NCBI GenBank assembly: GCA_038396585.1
Contig: CP121691.1
Span: 2,232,001 to 2,296,000, forward strand
DNA from: Vallitaleaceae bacterium 9-2
GTDB lineage: Bacteria; Bacillota; Clostridia; Lachnospirales; Vallitaleaceae
Direction: 5' to 3'
DNA length: 64,000 nt
Shown here: one piece after another, positions 19,536-29,491 of the stretch
Layout: each line of letters opens with the position of its first letter
Numbering within the stretch: position 1 is the stretch's first letter
Notes under the pieces: generated by a model
Told to the model about the DNA's origin: nothing
The model's input: only the letters and a program-made list of their open reading frames with translations
Databases searched by the model: none
Program-made: the position numbers and the translations under genes

Positions 19536-19949
19536 TTAGTACTTTTTGATTTGTACTTTTTGAGCACCACTTGCAAAATCAACACTAAAGTTAATCTTAC
19601 CTGCTAGGTTCGATTTCACTTTCCCCACTTGCATTTCATTAATATAAATACTATACTCTTCATCGGCTTCAAGTTCCACCGTGATTTGAGCATCTTCCGC
19701 ACTTCCGATTAATGAAAATGACATGCTGTCACTGTTTAGTTTTAAATCACTAACAGTGGTTCCCGGAACTGATTCAAATAGTAACCTTCCATTCTTTTCA
19801 AGACGTGTGATTTCATTGTGAGTTTTTACTTTGTAGACTTCGCCATTAAGTTCAAACCCTTCTAATTTTTGCTTCTCCTGTGTCTCATGGTTACCAAAGC
19901 TAATTGAGTTATCTTCATTAGCAACAATCAGTTTTTCTAAGCCTGCCAT
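19536..19949 (-). CDS. Small beta-rich protein, family often labelled endosialidase in Lachnospiraceae
   Basis: 137 residues, no signal peptide or membrane segment, alternating polar/hydrophobic strands. I recall this family from Lachnospiraceae genomes (characteristic pieces: ISFGNHE, YKVKTHNEITRLEKNGRL, FESVPGTTV) where automatic annotation calls it endosialidase. At 137 residues it is far too small for a phage endosialidase catalytic domain and shows no sialidase Asp-box, so the label looks transferred from a chaperone-type or beta-structured domain. A GGAGGTAAG ribosome site precedes the ATG. It sits between clpC and radA. Real function unknown. Confidence 0.85.
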   Translation of the reverse strand: MAGLEKLIVANEDNSISFGNHETQEKQKLEGFELNGEVYKVKTHNEITRLEKNGRLLFESVPGTTVSDLKLNSDSMSFSLIGSAEDAQITVELEADEEYSIYINEMQVGKVKSNLAGKINFSVDFASGAQKVQIKKY

Positions 19950-20025
19950 GACTTACCTCCTATATCTTTGCATTTAATGTTGTTACCTATTATAAAGGAT
20001 ATTCCTATAAATTACTAGTACAAAG

Positions 20026-22452
20026 TTACTTTTGGATAACAATCTCCTGATCCTTGACATGCACAGTAACTTTGTCACCTTCTTTTATCTTTCCATCAAG
20101 AATTTCTTCTGCTAAACGGTCTTCGATTTTTGATTGGATTGCACGCTTTAAAGGACGCGCTCCATATGCTTCATCAAATCCTTCTTGCGCAATATATGCT
20201 TCCGCTTCCGGCGTCATCATAACAACAATTTTTAAATTATCAAACATACGTTTTGCCAATTGTCTAAACATGATGCCTACGATTTCTTGAATATTCTCTT
20301 GATTTAATGTATGGAATACAATCGCTTCATCAATACGGTTTAAAAACTCCGGTTTAAACAGCTTTTTTACTTCATCCATAACATTTTTTTTCATCGTCGT
20401 GTACTCTTGTTCTTTATTTTCATCTTGTGTAAATCCAAGTTTTTTGGGTGCTACAATATTACGGGCACCTAAGTTAGATGTCATGATAATGACTGTGTTT
20501 TTGAAGTCTATTCGTCGTCCCTGAGCGTCTGTTATATGCCCATCATCTAGCACTTGTAAAAGAATGTTAAAAACATCGGCATGCGCCTTTTCAATTTCAT
20601 CAAAGAGCAGCACTGAGTAGGGTTTTCTACGGATTTTTTCACTTAGTTGGCCGCCTTCATCATAACCGACATACCCTGGCGGAGAACCAATAAGTTTAGA
20701 GACACTGTGCTTTTCCATGTATTCTGACATATCCACACGAATAAGCGCGTTTTCATCACCAAAGAGTGCCTCTGCCAATGCTTTTGTTAACTCTGTCTTT
20801 CCAACACCTGTAGGACCTAAGAAAAGGAACGATCCGATGGGGCGCTTAGGATCCTTTAAGCCGACACGTCCACGACGTATAGCTTTACTTACTGCAATTA
20901 CAGCTTCTTCTTGTCCTACAACCCGTTCATGCAAAACATTTTCAAGGTTTTTAAGGCGCTCTCCCTCTTCTTCGGTGAGCTTTTGAATCGGTATTGATGT
21001 CCAACCACTAATAATATTTGCAACTTCTTCTTCGTCGACAATAAGCGGTGTCTCTTGGTTTGTTTTTTCCCATTCTAATTTTAAGCCTTCAAGTTTTTGT
21101 CGAATTGCATTTTGCTTTTCTTTGATTTCTCCTGCCTGTTCGTAGGCTTCATTTTTTATTGCTGCCTCTTTTTCTTCTTCATACTGACTAAACTCTTTTT
21201 CAAGCTCCTTAATCTCAGGAGGTGCTGTATAGGTTTTTAATCGTACTTTGGATGACGCTTCATCAATGACATCAATTGCCTTGTCCGGCAAGAATCGATC
21301 TGTAATGTAGCGGTTACTGAGTATAACTGCGCTTTCCAGTGCATCATCTGTTATGGTTACATGATGGTGTTCTTCATACATTGCCCTTAATCCTTTGAGA
21401 ATACGCACAGCCTCTTGCTCAGAGGGTTCTTCAACCTTTACCGGTTGGAAGCGTCGCTCAAGCGCCGGATCTTTTTCTATGTGCTTTCGATATTCATCTA
21501 ATGTCGTCGCTCCGATTAGCTGTATCTCGCCACGTGCAAGCGATGGCTTTAAAATGTTAGAAGCATCAATGGCGCCTTCTGCTGCTCCTGCTCCTACAAT
21601 TGTATGCATCTCATCGATAAATAAAAGAACATTGCCATCTTCTTTGATCTCGGCAATAGCTTTTTTTATTCGTTCTTCAAATTCACCACGGTATTTTGAA
21701 CCTGCAACCATAGAAGACAAATCAAGTGCCACCACTCGTTTATCTTTAAGCAGTTCTGGGATGTTGCCATCAATGATTCGCTGTGCAAGCCCTTCTGTGA
21801 TAGCTGTTTTACCAACACCTGGTTCTCCGATCATACACGGATTATTCTTCGTTCGTCGACTAAGAATCTGAATAATTCGTTCAATCTCTTTATCTCGCCC
21901 TATAATAGGGTCAAATCGCCCATTTTTTGCTTGCTGGGTCAAGTCTTGACTAAATTGATCCAGTGTTGGCGTCTTAGATTCTTCACCCTGCCCTTGTTTT
22001 AGTTTTTGTGATTTGGATTCTTTTCCAATCGTACGTAAAATATCATTATATATCTTTTGCTTAGATCCACCGACCACTTCTATAAGTCTTGTTGCCATAC
22101 AATCTTGCTCTTTTAAAAGTGCTATTAATATATGCTCTGTTCCAATCAAATTGGTATTCATATAGATGGCCTCTTTTAAAGACATCTCTAGAATCTTGCG
22201 CACTCTAGGGGTAAACCCTTCTGGTTCTGCGACCTGATTCATATTTTGAGCAATCATATCACGTATCTGATCATGTATGACTTTATATGTAATGCCTTGA
22301 TTGATTAATACTGTTGCAGCAACACCTTCATTTTGCTCAAGTAGCGCCAGTAGCAAATGCTCTGTTCCCACATAAGTATGTCCAATCTCGCCAGCGATTT
22401 CTTTTGATCGATTAATCGCTTGCTGGGCTTTTTCTGTAAATCGTTCCATCAT
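20026..22452 (-). CDS. clpC: ATP-dependent Clp protease ATP-binding subunit ClpC
   Basis: 808 residues: N-terminal Clp repeats (about 1-145), first AAA+ domain with [13 protein letters not shown], a central UVR-containing middle domain (about 410-470), and a second AAA+ domain with [16 protein letters not shown]. ClpC unfolds proteins, including McsB-phosphorylated ones, for the ClpP protease; clpP is not in this window. It is the last gene of the zinc-ribbon-mcsA-mcsB-clpC run, only 4 bp after mcsB. Confidence 0.97.
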   Translation of the reverse strand: MMERFTEKAQQAINRSKEIAGEIGHTYVGTEHLLLALLEQNEGVAATVLINQGITYKVIHDQIRDMIAQNMNQVAEPEGFTPRVRKILEMSLKEAIYMNTNLIGTEHILIALLKEQDCMATRLIEVVGGSKQKIYNDILRTIGKESKSQKLKQGQGEESKTPTLDQFSQDLTQQAKNGRFDPIIGRDKEIERIIQILSRRTKNNPCMIGEPGVGKTAITEGLAQRIIDGNIPELLKDKRVVALDLSSMVAGSKYRGEFEERIKKAIAEIKEDGNVLLFIDEMHTIVGAGAAEGAIDASNILKPSLARGEIQLIGATTLDEYRKHIEKDPALERRFQPVKVEEPSEQEAVRILKGLRAMYEEHHHVTITDDALESAVILSNRYITDRFLPDKAIDVIDEASSKVRLKTYTAPPEIKELEKEFSQYEEEKEAAIKNEAYEQAGEIKEKQNAIRQKLEGLKLEWEKTNQETPLIVDEEEVANIISGWTSIPIQKLTEEEGERLKNLENVLHERVVGQEEAVIAVSKAIRRGRVGLKDPKRPIGSFLFLGPTGVGKTELTKALAEALFGDENALIRVDMSEYMEKHSVSKLIGSPPGYVGYDEGGQLSEKIRRKPYSVLLFDEIEKAHADVFNILLQVLDDGHITDAQGRRIDFKNTVIIMTSNLGARNIVAPKKLGFTQDENKEQEYTTMKKNVMDEVKKLFKPEFLNRIDEAIVFHTLNQENIQEIVGIMFRQLAKRMFDNLKIVVMMTPEAEAYIAQEGFDEAYGARPLKRAIQSKIEDRLAEEILDGKIKEGDKVTVHVKDQEIVIQK

Positions 22453-22456
22453 AATA

Positions 22457-23494
22457 TCAGCCTCCTTGTATTTTCGGTAATGTCATTCGTACAAGATTAG
22501 CCCTTGCTATATCCCGTTGTACAACGTCTAAATTTTTCTTTTCTAATTTTTGTAAATTTGCCGGTTGAATCTGCGTCATCAGATCAAAAATGTTAAACTC
22601 ATCCGACGCTTCTAACTGCAACAATCCAAGCTCTACGCCAAGTTTAACATCCGATAACAAGGTCATTGCTTCTTTGGCTGTCAATATCCTCGCTTGGCTT
22701 AATACACCATAGGATCTGTATATGCTATCTTCAAACTCCAGTCGTCGTTCTTTGAGCAAACTCTCTCGAACGGTAAGTTCTTGATTGACAATTTGCATGG
22801 TGACTGAATGCAGCTTTTCAATAATTTCTTCTTCACTAAATCCAAGTGTCACTTGATTGCTTACCTGAAACACACTTCCAATCGGTTCACTGCTTTCGCC
22901 ATAGATTCCGCGAAAAGTAATACCGAACTTTCCCACAGCTTCAAGTATAATCCGCAGTTGTCCTGTTGCTTCTAACGCAGGGACATGAATCATATATGAT
23001 GCCCGAAGCCCCGTCCCAACATTTGTCGGACAAGCCGTTAGGTATCCAAGTTCTTGACTATATGCATAATCAACTTTAGCCTCTATTCTATCATCCAAGG
23101 CACTTGCCATGGCAAATATTTCTCCTAGGTTTGCACCATTAGCCATCGCTTGAATTCTCAAGTGATCTTCCTCATTAATCATAAGGCTCAAACTCTCATC
23201 CGAATTATGTATCAACGCATTTGGAATTGGCATATTGACAAATAAAGGACTGAGTAAATGTCTTTCCATCATCGCTACTTTATCAATAGAACTAACCTTA
23301 TCCATATCCCAAAAATAAAAATCGTCTGATTGACCTTCGGAAAAAATATTATGGATAATCTCAATGGTTTTTTCTGCTTCGCTTTCCGACAAATGGTTGG
23401 GAAAAACAAAGTCCTTAAGGTTTCTTGCTAAGCGAATTCGACTTGAAATAATAACATCCGAATGCGTGCCTTGTTGTTTTTCATACCATTTCAC
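22457..23494 (-). CDS. mcsB: Protein-arginine kinase McsB
   Basis: 345 residues of the phosphagen-kinase fold. SSRIRLARNL at the N-terminus binds phosphates, and TACPTNVGTGLRAS contains the conserved active-site Cys155. McsB phosphorylates arginines on damaged proteins, marking them for ClpCP. It lies 2 bp after mcsA, whose product activates it in Bacillus, and 4 bp before clpC, so the three are translated together. Confidence 0.96.
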   Translation of the reverse strand: MKWYEKQQGTHSDVIISSRIRLARNLKDFVFPNHLSESEAEKTIEIIHNIFSEGQSDDFYFWDMDKVSSIDKVAMMERHLLSPLFVNMPIPNALIHNSDESLSLMINEEDHLRIQAMANGANLGEIFAMASALDDRIEAKVDYAYSQELGYLTACPTNVGTGLRASYMIHVPALEATGQLRIILEAVGKFGITFRGIYGESSEPIGSVFQVSNQVTLGFSEEEIIEKLHSVTMQIVNQELTVRESLLKERRLEFEDSIYRSYGVLSQARILTAKEAMTLLSDVKLGVELGLLQLEASDEFNIFDLMTQIQPANLQKLEKKNLDVVQRDIARANLVRMTLPKIQGG

Positions 23495-23496
23495 GG

Positions 23497-23991
23497 TTAC
23501 TCCTCCTTCAACTTATATAATGCATCTCGAATCCTTGCTGCTTCCATATAATCTTCCTGCATCAAAGCAAGCTTAAGTTGGGACTCAAGTTCTTCTAATT
23601 GTTCTTCTTTAAGTTGACTTTGATTCATTCGCAGCGGTTTTTTACCTGTATGTCGATAACTTCCTTGAACACTTTTTAACACATGATTTACATAAGGTTT
23701 GAATGCATCATAGCACGCATCACACCCAAGTTTTGATGTTTTGCGAAACTCATCTAATGTCATATGGCACTTGGAACACACCAGATTCTGGTCAATTTGT
23801 TCTTGTTCCACATCATTGGAATTTTTTAATAACCCACTCATAAATTTTTGAATTGAAGGATTGTCTCCATAGAATAAATCCTCTTGCTGTTTTGCGCATG
23901 TTGCACATAAATGAATTTCAACTTTTTTTCCATTAAGGACTTGTGTAAAAAAAACAGTTGCTTGTTCTTTATGACATTTTTCGCAAAGCAT
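23497..23991 (-). CDS. mcsA: McsA, zinc-binding activator with UVR motif
   Basis: 164 residues. Two pairs of CxxC zinc ligands (CEKC and CATC; CSKC and CDAC) and a C-terminal UVR motif (about 130-164, ending ARIRDALYKLKEE). In Bacillus it activates McsB and links it to ClpC. A GGAGGG ribosome site precedes the ATG. The upstream neighbour is not ctsR, as would be usual, but a small zinc-ribbon gene. Confidence 0.94.
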   Translation of the reverse strand: MLCEKCHKEQATVFFTQVLNGKKVEIHLCATCAKQQEDLFYGDNPSIQKFMSGLLKNSNDVEQEQIDQNLVCSKCHMTLDEFRKTSKLGCDACYDAFKPYVNHVLKSVQGSYRHTGKKPLRMNQSQLKEEQLEELESQLKLALMQEDYMEAARIRDALYKLKEE

Positions 23992-24019
23992 ATTTATCCC
24001 TCCTTATGTCACCCAATCA

Positions 24020-24334
24020 TTATAGCGGCTGATTACAACGAATGCAATGCGTAGATTTTGGGTTGTTCCCCGCCTGACATTGGGGACAAAAAACGTATTC
24101 ATAAAAACCATCATTATTTTTTTCCGGCTCTAGAATGAGCGCTTCTGTGGACACACTGATGTCATGGTCCTTTAACTTTTCAATTTTTTGTATGTTTTTT
24201 TGAATAGATTTTATGAGTTTTCGCTGTTTTCTAGAAAAAGGTAGTTCTTCTCGTTCATCAAAAAAGAGTTCCTTTCCTAATTGTCGATATAAGCGATTAA
24301 TTTCTTGGTTGTACATTTGTCGATTTTTCTTCAC
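24020..24334 (-). CDS. Small zinc-ribbon protein in the ctsR position
   Basis: 104 residues starting with GTG at 24334, set by a GGAGG site 7 bases upstream. The N-terminal two thirds are basic and helical; the C-terminus is a zinc ribbon (FCPQCQAGNNPKSTHCIRCNQ). No CtsR-type winged helix is visible. It is the first gene of the mcsA-mcsB-clpC run, lying 28 bp before mcsA and behind a 12-bp inverted repeat. It might be an accessory or regulator of the stress operon, or only a neighbour; no function is known to me. Confidence 0.82.
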   Translation of the reverse strand: MKKNRQMYNQEINRLYRQLGKELFFDEREELPFSRKQRKLIKSIQKNIQKIEKLKDHDISVSTEALILEPEKNNDGFYEYVFCPQCQAGNNPKSTHCIRCNQPL

Positions 24335-24354
24335 ACGCGTTCCTCCTAAAAAAT

Positions 24355-24393
24355 AAAACTTTATGGAATATGTATATTATACCATAAAGTTTT
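24355..24393. repeat. 12-bp perfect inverted repeat upstream of the mcs-clpC operon
   Basis: AAAACTTTATGG (24355-24366) and CCATAAAGTTTT (24382-24393) are perfect complements around a 15-base centre. Read on the minus strand, the repeat follows the tlpA stop and is followed by TTTTATTTTTT, so it could be an AT-rich terminator. Its centre also holds TATAAT with no good -35, so an operator/promoter role for the stress operon is possible. Confidence 0.7.
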
Positions 24394-24407
24394 ATAATTT
24401 GTATCGA

Positions 24408-25040
24408 TTACTTATATGTATCAATAATTGAAAGCAGCGTCTCTTCATCAAGCATTCCTGAAACCGCACCTAATACTTTTCCTTCTTGATTAATAAAATA
24501 TGTGGTCGGGAATCCTTGAACAGGATAAGTTCCTAACGCCGTACCATCTAAGTCCATCATCATCGGCATCGTATAGCCTCCATCTTCATACCACTGCCCA
24601 ACTTCTTCTGCACTTATTTTCTCCGTTGTCGTCGCATTGAGTAGGATAATCACAAAGTCATCCCCTTCATATTCGGAATATACTTTTTCCAGATCAGGCA
24701 TTTCTTGCATACAGTATGTACACCATGTTCCAAAAAAGTTTAATGCTATAAACTTGCCTTCATAATCCGACAACTTAACCGGATTACCATCTTTATCTAC
24801 AAGTTCAAGGTCTACATAATCCGGGTATTCCGGTTCTTCTTGATTATCTTCTTGCACTTGTGGCTCAGGGTTCTCTGCCGTTTGGTCCTCTTGTTCGCTT
24901 TCTTGTCCGCTTCCCTCTTGATTTGTCTCTTGTGTGTCATCCACATCGAGTTCACTTGGTTTTGGCTCATTGCCACATGCTGCTAAAAAAAGCATCAGTG
25001 TTAAAGCAATCATACCTAAATATATATTTTTTTTCATCAT
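24408..25040 (-). CDS. TlpA-like thioredoxin-fold lipoprotein
   Basis: 210 residues: lipoprotein signal with lipobox LFLAAC (Cys22), an acidic linker rich in Glu/Gln (about 25-72), then a thioredoxin fold with WCTYC (Cys107, Cys110) in NFFGTWCTYCMQEMPDL. It should be an extracytoplasmic thiol-disulfide oxidoreductase. The upstream neighbour, 7 bp away, is ccdA, which would supply electrons from cytosolic thioredoxin. The two make a self-contained extracellular reducing pathway. Confidence 0.92.
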   Translation of the reverse strand: MMKKNIYLGMIALTLMLFLAACGNEPKPSELDVDDTQETNQEGSGQESEQEDQTAENPEPQVQEDNQEEPEYPDYVDLELVDKDGNPVKLSDYEGKFIALNFFGTWCTYCMQEMPDLEKVYSEYEGDDFVIILLNATTTEKISAEEVGQWYEDGGYTMPMMMDLDGTALGTYPVQGFPTTYFINQEGKVLGAVSGMLDEETLLSIIDTYK

Positions 25041-25047
25041 TAATCTC

Positions 25048-25728
25048 CTAACTAAAATAATAAACTTTATCGGCCAACATTAATATTCCCATAATAATCA
25101 ATATAATACCAGATACAACTTTAATGACGCCTAAATACGGCTTTAACTTATTGGCTTTATTTACAAATGTTCCTGCTAATGCTGCTGAGAGTAAAAATAA
25201 GATTGAAAATCCTGCTGAATATACAAGCATCAATGTTCCTGCCTTTAAGTAGTCTTGTTGGAAGGAAGCTATCAATGTTATGGATGCAACAATCGGTCCG
25301 TTACATGCTGACCATCCCAAACTGAAGGTAAATCCTAAAAGTAACGATTTCAAAAAATTGGGAGAATATTTTGTATATACATATTTTCGATCTTTTTCTA
25401 AAAATGGAATCTTCATTCCGGATACAAAATAAAGTCCAAAAGCAATAATTAAAATTCCTCCGACAATACGGATAATATCTTTATTGCGAATCAGATAATC
25501 CGATAAAAACTTTGCTCCAAATCCAATCATCAAATTTAATAACGACAATCCTAATATAAATCCAATACTATTTACAATAAGTTTTGCACGTACTTTTTTA
25601 TCATTGTCTACATGCAGCGCTTCTCCGGCTAAATAACTAAAGTAAAGCGGTAAAAGCGGAATAACACATGGTGAAAAAAAAGTAAGAAAACCATGTGCGA
25701 ACGCTGTAAAATAAGATACATCACCCAT
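25048..25728 (-). CDS. ccdA: CcdA-type cytochrome c biogenesis/thiol-transfer membrane protein
   Basis: 226 residues with about six membrane segments and the two functional cysteines of CcdA/DsbD-beta proteins (FFSPCVIPLLPLY and SLGWSACNGPI). It carries reducing equivalents across the membrane. The frame extends to a TTG at 25749, but AAGGAG at the right distance selects the ATG at 25728. The partner TlpA-like lipoprotein follows at once. Confidence 0.92.
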   Translation of the reverse strand: MGDVSYFTAFAHGFLTFFSPCVIPLLPLYFSYLAGEALHVDNDKKVRAKLIVNSIGFILGLSLLNLMIGFGAKFLSDYLIRNKDIIRIVGGILIIAFGLYFVSGMKIPFLEKDRKYVYTKYSPNFLKSLLLGFTFSLGWSACNGPIVASITLIASFQQDYLKAGTLMLVYSAGFSILFLLSAALAGTFVNKANKLKPYLGVIKVVSGIILIIMGILMLADKVYYFS

Positions 25729-25754
25729 TTTAATCTCCTTAACTGTCAAAAAAA

Positions 25755-25794
25755 ATTCATATATTATTATGTAGGTATATAATAATATATGAAT
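25755..25794. repeat. 16-bp perfect AT-rich inverted repeat before ccdA
   Basis: ATTCATATATTATTAT (25755-25770) is perfectly complementary to 25779-25794 across an 8-base loop. On the minus strand it is followed directly by eight T residues, so it may terminate the ABC exporter transcript. A possible -35/-10 pair (TTTACT, 17 bp, TATTAT) overlaps it, so it could also be an operator for ccdA-tlpA. Confidence 0.75.
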
Positions 25795-25859
25795 ATAAGA
25801 AAGTAAACCCCCTATTTGAAAATAATATTCATTTTAATAAAATTTTTATAGTCGTTTTT

Positions 25860-27659
25860 TTAACTAACTGCTTCTTGTAAGAATTTAATCTGTGCAGAAT
25901 ACAGCTCGTAATAATGGCCTTTGTTCTCCATTAATTCATCATGTGTGCCGATTTCTTCAATCCCCTTATTGTTGATAACTAAAATTCTATCTGACTGTTT
26001 GATGGTTGATAATCGATGTGCAATAACAAAAGAAGTCCGTCCCTTTAATAACTCCTCCAAACCTTCTTGGATAAGCTTTTCAGTTTGTGTATCAATGCTG
26101 GAGGTTGCCTCATCTAAAATAAGGATACGTGGATCTTTTAGAAGCGCTCTCGCAAAGGAAATGAGCTGTCTTTGCCCCGTTGATAATCGGCTTCCCCGTT
26201 CGTTCACCTCCGAATAATATCCATTTTCCATCTCACTAATAAACTCATGGGCACGTACCGCCTTAGATGCAGCAATTACTTCTTCATCCGTCGCATCTAA
26301 TTTTCCATAGCGTATATTGTCCATAATCGTTCCCGAAAAAATAAAGGTATCTTGCATCATTACTCCCATCTGCTCACGTAAGCTTTGAAGTGTCACTTTT
26401 GATATATCGTGACCGTCAATAAGCAATCGTCCTTCATTTAAATCATAAAAACGACTAATGAGGTTTACCACCGTGGTCTTACCTGCACCTGTCGGTCCGA
26501 CAAGAGCAATACGTTCTCCTGCCTTTACATCAAGGTCAAAATCTTCAAGGATCGTTTGATTTTTTTCATACCCAAAGGTGATGTGTTCAAACCGAATATC
26601 ACCCTTTACCTCAGGTAACGCATAGGCATCATCTGCATCTTGAATCTCCGGTTGAATATCCATCATCTCAAAAATACGTTCTAGGTATGCTGATGCAGCT
26701 ACCAGCTGATTATAGAACTCACTAATATTTAACAGCGGCATCCAGAAGTTCCCCATATATCCTAAAAAGGCAACAACAACTCCTGCACTCACTTGCTCTT
26801 TGAACAGTACTAATGCAAAGATTAGCATAATCCCTTGGGATATGATAGAAATATTTTTTACTATAGGAAAAATCAGGCTTGTATAGTGCCGTGATTCCAT
26901 CCACTTATCTTTGTATTCTCCCATGACATCTTCAAAAATTTGAAGATTGACATTTTCACGGGTAAAAGATTGTGTAACCTTCATTCCACTAATACTTTCA
27001 TGAATATAGGCATTCATATTCGATTGTTTGACACTCACATCTTGCATGGAACGTCTTTGTTTTGTCTTAACCAAAAAGATTAAATATGCCGCCAAAGGAA
27101 CAAAACAAAGTACAATTAACGTCAATCGATAGTCAAGACGAATCATAATGAAAAATGCCACAAAAAAAGAAAAAATATCAACGACCAAGTTAATCAATCC
27201 ATTGGACAATAAATCACTTAGTGAGTTTACATAATTGACAATTCGTACCAAAATTTTACCATGAGGACGGCTGTCATAGAATCGAAAAGGTAATTTTTGT
27301 ATATGCGAAAAAATATCATAGCGAATGTCACGTATAATCTGATGTCCAATTTGCGACATATAGCGGATTCGAAACTTCATACAGACGCTAGAAATCAAGA
27401 TAATGATAAAAAAAGCAACCGAACTTACGACCAGCCCATTAATGTTACGGTCCGGTATAAAATCATCAATCACATATTTCATTAAAAGCGGCGTCATTAA
27501 ATTGGCCAAACTTGATATCAAAATGACAAAAAACGCTAAAACCATTTTTTTCTTGTGTTGCTTGAGATAACGAAGAAGTTTTTTTAGTTGTTGCCAATTA
27601 AACTCATCAAGCAGCTCTTCATCTTCTCCAAACGTGTTTCTCTTTTTAGTATCACTCAC
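25860..27659 (-). CDS. ABC exporter half-transporter, consensus catalytic subunit
   Basis: 599 residues: six membrane segments (about 35-310) and a C-terminal ATPase with Walker A GPTGAGKTT, signature LSTGQ, and Walker B LILDEATSS with the catalytic Glu intact; switch His in IAHRLST. Second gene of a pair, directly abutting the upstream half-transporter. The pair resembles BmrCD/TM287-288 heterodimers, in which this subunit carries the active site. Substrate unknown; multidrug or lipid-like compounds are usual for the family. Confidence 0.93.
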   Translation of the reverse strand: MSDTKKRNTFGEDEELLDEFNWQQLKKLLRYLKQHKKKMVLAFFVILISSLANLMTPLLMKYVIDDFIPDRNINGLVVSSVAFFIIILISSVCMKFRIRYMSQIGHQIIRDIRYDIFSHIQKLPFRFYDSRPHGKILVRIVNYVNSLSDLLSNGLINLVVDIFSFFVAFFIMIRLDYRLTLIVLCFVPLAAYLIFLVKTKQRRSMQDVSVKQSNMNAYIHESISGMKVTQSFTRENVNLQIFEDVMGEYKDKWMESRHYTSLIFPIVKNISIISQGIMLIFALVLFKEQVSAGVVVAFLGYMGNFWMPLLNISEFYNQLVAASAYLERIFEMMDIQPEIQDADDAYALPEVKGDIRFEHITFGYEKNQTILEDFDLDVKAGERIALVGPTGAGKTTVVNLISRFYDLNEGRLLIDGHDISKVTLQSLREQMGVMMQDTFIFSGTIMDNIRYGKLDATDEEVIAASKAVRAHEFISEMENGYYSEVNERGSRLSTGQRQLISFARALLKDPRILILDEATSSIDTQTEKLIQEGLEELLKGRTSFVIAHRLSTIKQSDRILVINNKGIEEIGTHDELMENKGHYYELYSAQIKFLQEAVS

Positions 27660-29408
27660 CTAAGCGCCCACCTTTCTCATGTCATCAAACTCACCCATTT
27701 GCTGTGTGAACACATTATAATAGTAGCCTTTTTGATCAACTAATTCTTGATGGGTTCCTCGTTCAATGACTTTGCCATTGTCCATCACCAAAATTATATC
27801 TGCATCTTTAACCGAAGAGATACGATGAGCAATGATAAACGTCGTCCGCTTTTCATTGACTTTCTTTAATTCGGTTAATATTTTATACTCTGTTTCCATA
27901 TCAACTGCTGATGTTGTATCATCAAGGATAAGAATTGACGGATTTTGAATCAATGCTCGTGCTAGTGCAATCCGCTGACGCTGACCTCCTGAAAGCCCAA
28001 CACCGCGTTCCCCAACAATTGTATCAAAGTCTTCTTCAAACTGATATATGAATTCATTAACACCTGCAATCTCTGATGCCAGACGAATGTCTTTTTTTCT
28101 TGCCTTTGGAACACCATAAGCAATATTGCCTTCAATCGTATCTGAAAACAGAAAAATATCTTGCATCGCAATGGATATATTGCTTCTTAATGTTTGAATA
28201 TCATAATCCGTTATCGGATGATTATCAATATAAATCTCACCGGCTGTCGCATCATAGAATCTAGATATCAAGGAAGTCAACGTGGTCTTTCCACTGCCTG
28301 TCGATCCTAATAATGCAACCGTTTGTCCAGGTTCAACACTAAAGCTTACATCATCTAAAACAGGTAAATCCTCATAGTGAAAAGAGACATTTTTAAATTC
28401 AATGTACCCTTTAATTTCCTTTTTATTTACCGGCACTTCTTTTTGCATAATACGGCTTTCTTCATTTAAAAGCTCACGTACTCGTTCATAGGACGCCAAG
28501 AAATTTTGTGATCCATTAATGAGCCATCCCAACATACGCAGCGGGTTATTAATCATCCAAAGCAAGCGGTTAAAAGCAACCAACTCCCCAATGGACATTT
28601 GTTCTCTAAGGATTAATATACTTCCCAAAAACAGTACAATCACATTAAACAAAATTGCAAAGGCATCCAGCGCCGGAAGATACGTCTCCCACACTTTGGC
28701 TGATTCTAAATTTCGTTCCATAAAAGCTACATTTTCTTTTTGAAACTTTTCAATTTCATAAGGTTCTCTGGCAAAAGCTTTTACCACACGATTTCCACTG
28801 ATATTTTCCTGTACAACTGTATTCAATCTTGAAAATTGTGTCCTTATGTTGACAAATGTCGGTTTTACACTCCGAGATAGTTTCAATGACAAGATTCCAA
28901 TAAATGGAATAATGACAACTAATAGTGCTGTTAGCATCGGATTAATCACCAACATTGCTATAATTGCAATGATAAAAACGGTTGCGTGAAACAAACTCAC
29001 ATGGGTAATCCATGCAAAAAAGTGACGAATCGCTTCAATATCTCCGGTCATATTCGACATGATTTGTCCATTAGGTGTTCGATCAAAAAAAGTAAAATCT
29101 AAACTTTGGAGTTTTTTATATAGATCTTTTCGCAACTGATAGACAATGTTTTGTGACAGTTCTTCAAATTTCATAAAAAATTGATACCGAAATACAGTTC
29201 GAAACATTGTCACACCTATAATGATAAGTGACCCTTTTATAACAAATGATTGATCATTGTCACTAAGAATCGCATCAATAATCATTCCTGTCACATAAGG
29301 ATCGACCAATGCTGTCAATGCAAAAATAAAGGTAATCAATCCACCAATGATATATAACCGCTTATATGGTTTTATATACACATTCAACTCTTTTAACGCT
29401 TTTAACAT
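27660..29408 (-). CDS. ABC exporter half-transporter, degenerate catalytic subunit
   Basis: 582 residues: six membrane segments followed by an ATPase with Walker A GSTGSGKTT and signature LSGGQ. The Walker B ends LILDDTTS, so Asp replaces the catalytic Glu, as in the non-hydrolysing half of BmrC- or TM287-type heterodimers. The start at 29408 is chosen because an upstream ATG (29420) overlaps the GGAGG site. The next gene (25860-27659) encodes the consensus half and starts right after this stop. Confidence 0.93.
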   Translation of the reverse strand: MLKALKELNVYIKPYKRLYIIGGLITFIFALTALVDPYVTGMIIDAILSDNDQSFVIKGSLIIIGVTMFRTVFRYQFFMKFEELSQNIVYQLRKDLYKKLQSLDFTFFDRTPNGQIMSNMTGDIEAIRHFFAWITHVSLFHATVFIIAIIAMLVINPMLTALLVVIIPFIGILSLKLSRSVKPTFVNIRTQFSRLNTVVQENISGNRVVKAFAREPYEIEKFQKENVAFMERNLESAKVWETYLPALDAFAILFNVIVLFLGSILILREQMSIGELVAFNRLLWMINNPLRMLGWLINGSQNFLASYERVRELLNEESRIMQKEVPVNKKEIKGYIEFKNVSFHYEDLPVLDDVSFSVEPGQTVALLGSTGSGKTTLTSLISRFYDATAGEIYIDNHPITDYDIQTLRSNISIAMQDIFLFSDTIEGNIAYGVPKARKKDIRLASEIAGVNEFIYQFEEDFDTIVGERGVGLSGGQRQRIALARALIQNPSILILDDTTSAVDMETEYKILTELKKVNEKRTTFIIAHRISSVKDADIILVMDNGKVIERGTHQELVDQKGYYYNVFTQQMGEFDDMRKVGA

Positions 29409-29491
29409 ACTAACCTCCATCTCACTCTTTAATCACTTCTCATTTAACTATTATAAGGTGCTGACATAATAACTAAATGTCAAGAATGGTA

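Noticed and set aside
21395-21871. 158-residue plus-strand frame opposite clpC
   Set aside because: Antisense shadow of the first AAA+ domain, with no ribosome site or recognisable motif.
24335-24407. CtsR operator (GGTCAAA repeats)
   Set aside because: No GGTCAAA heptad pair is present; only the unrelated AT-rich inverted repeat is seen.
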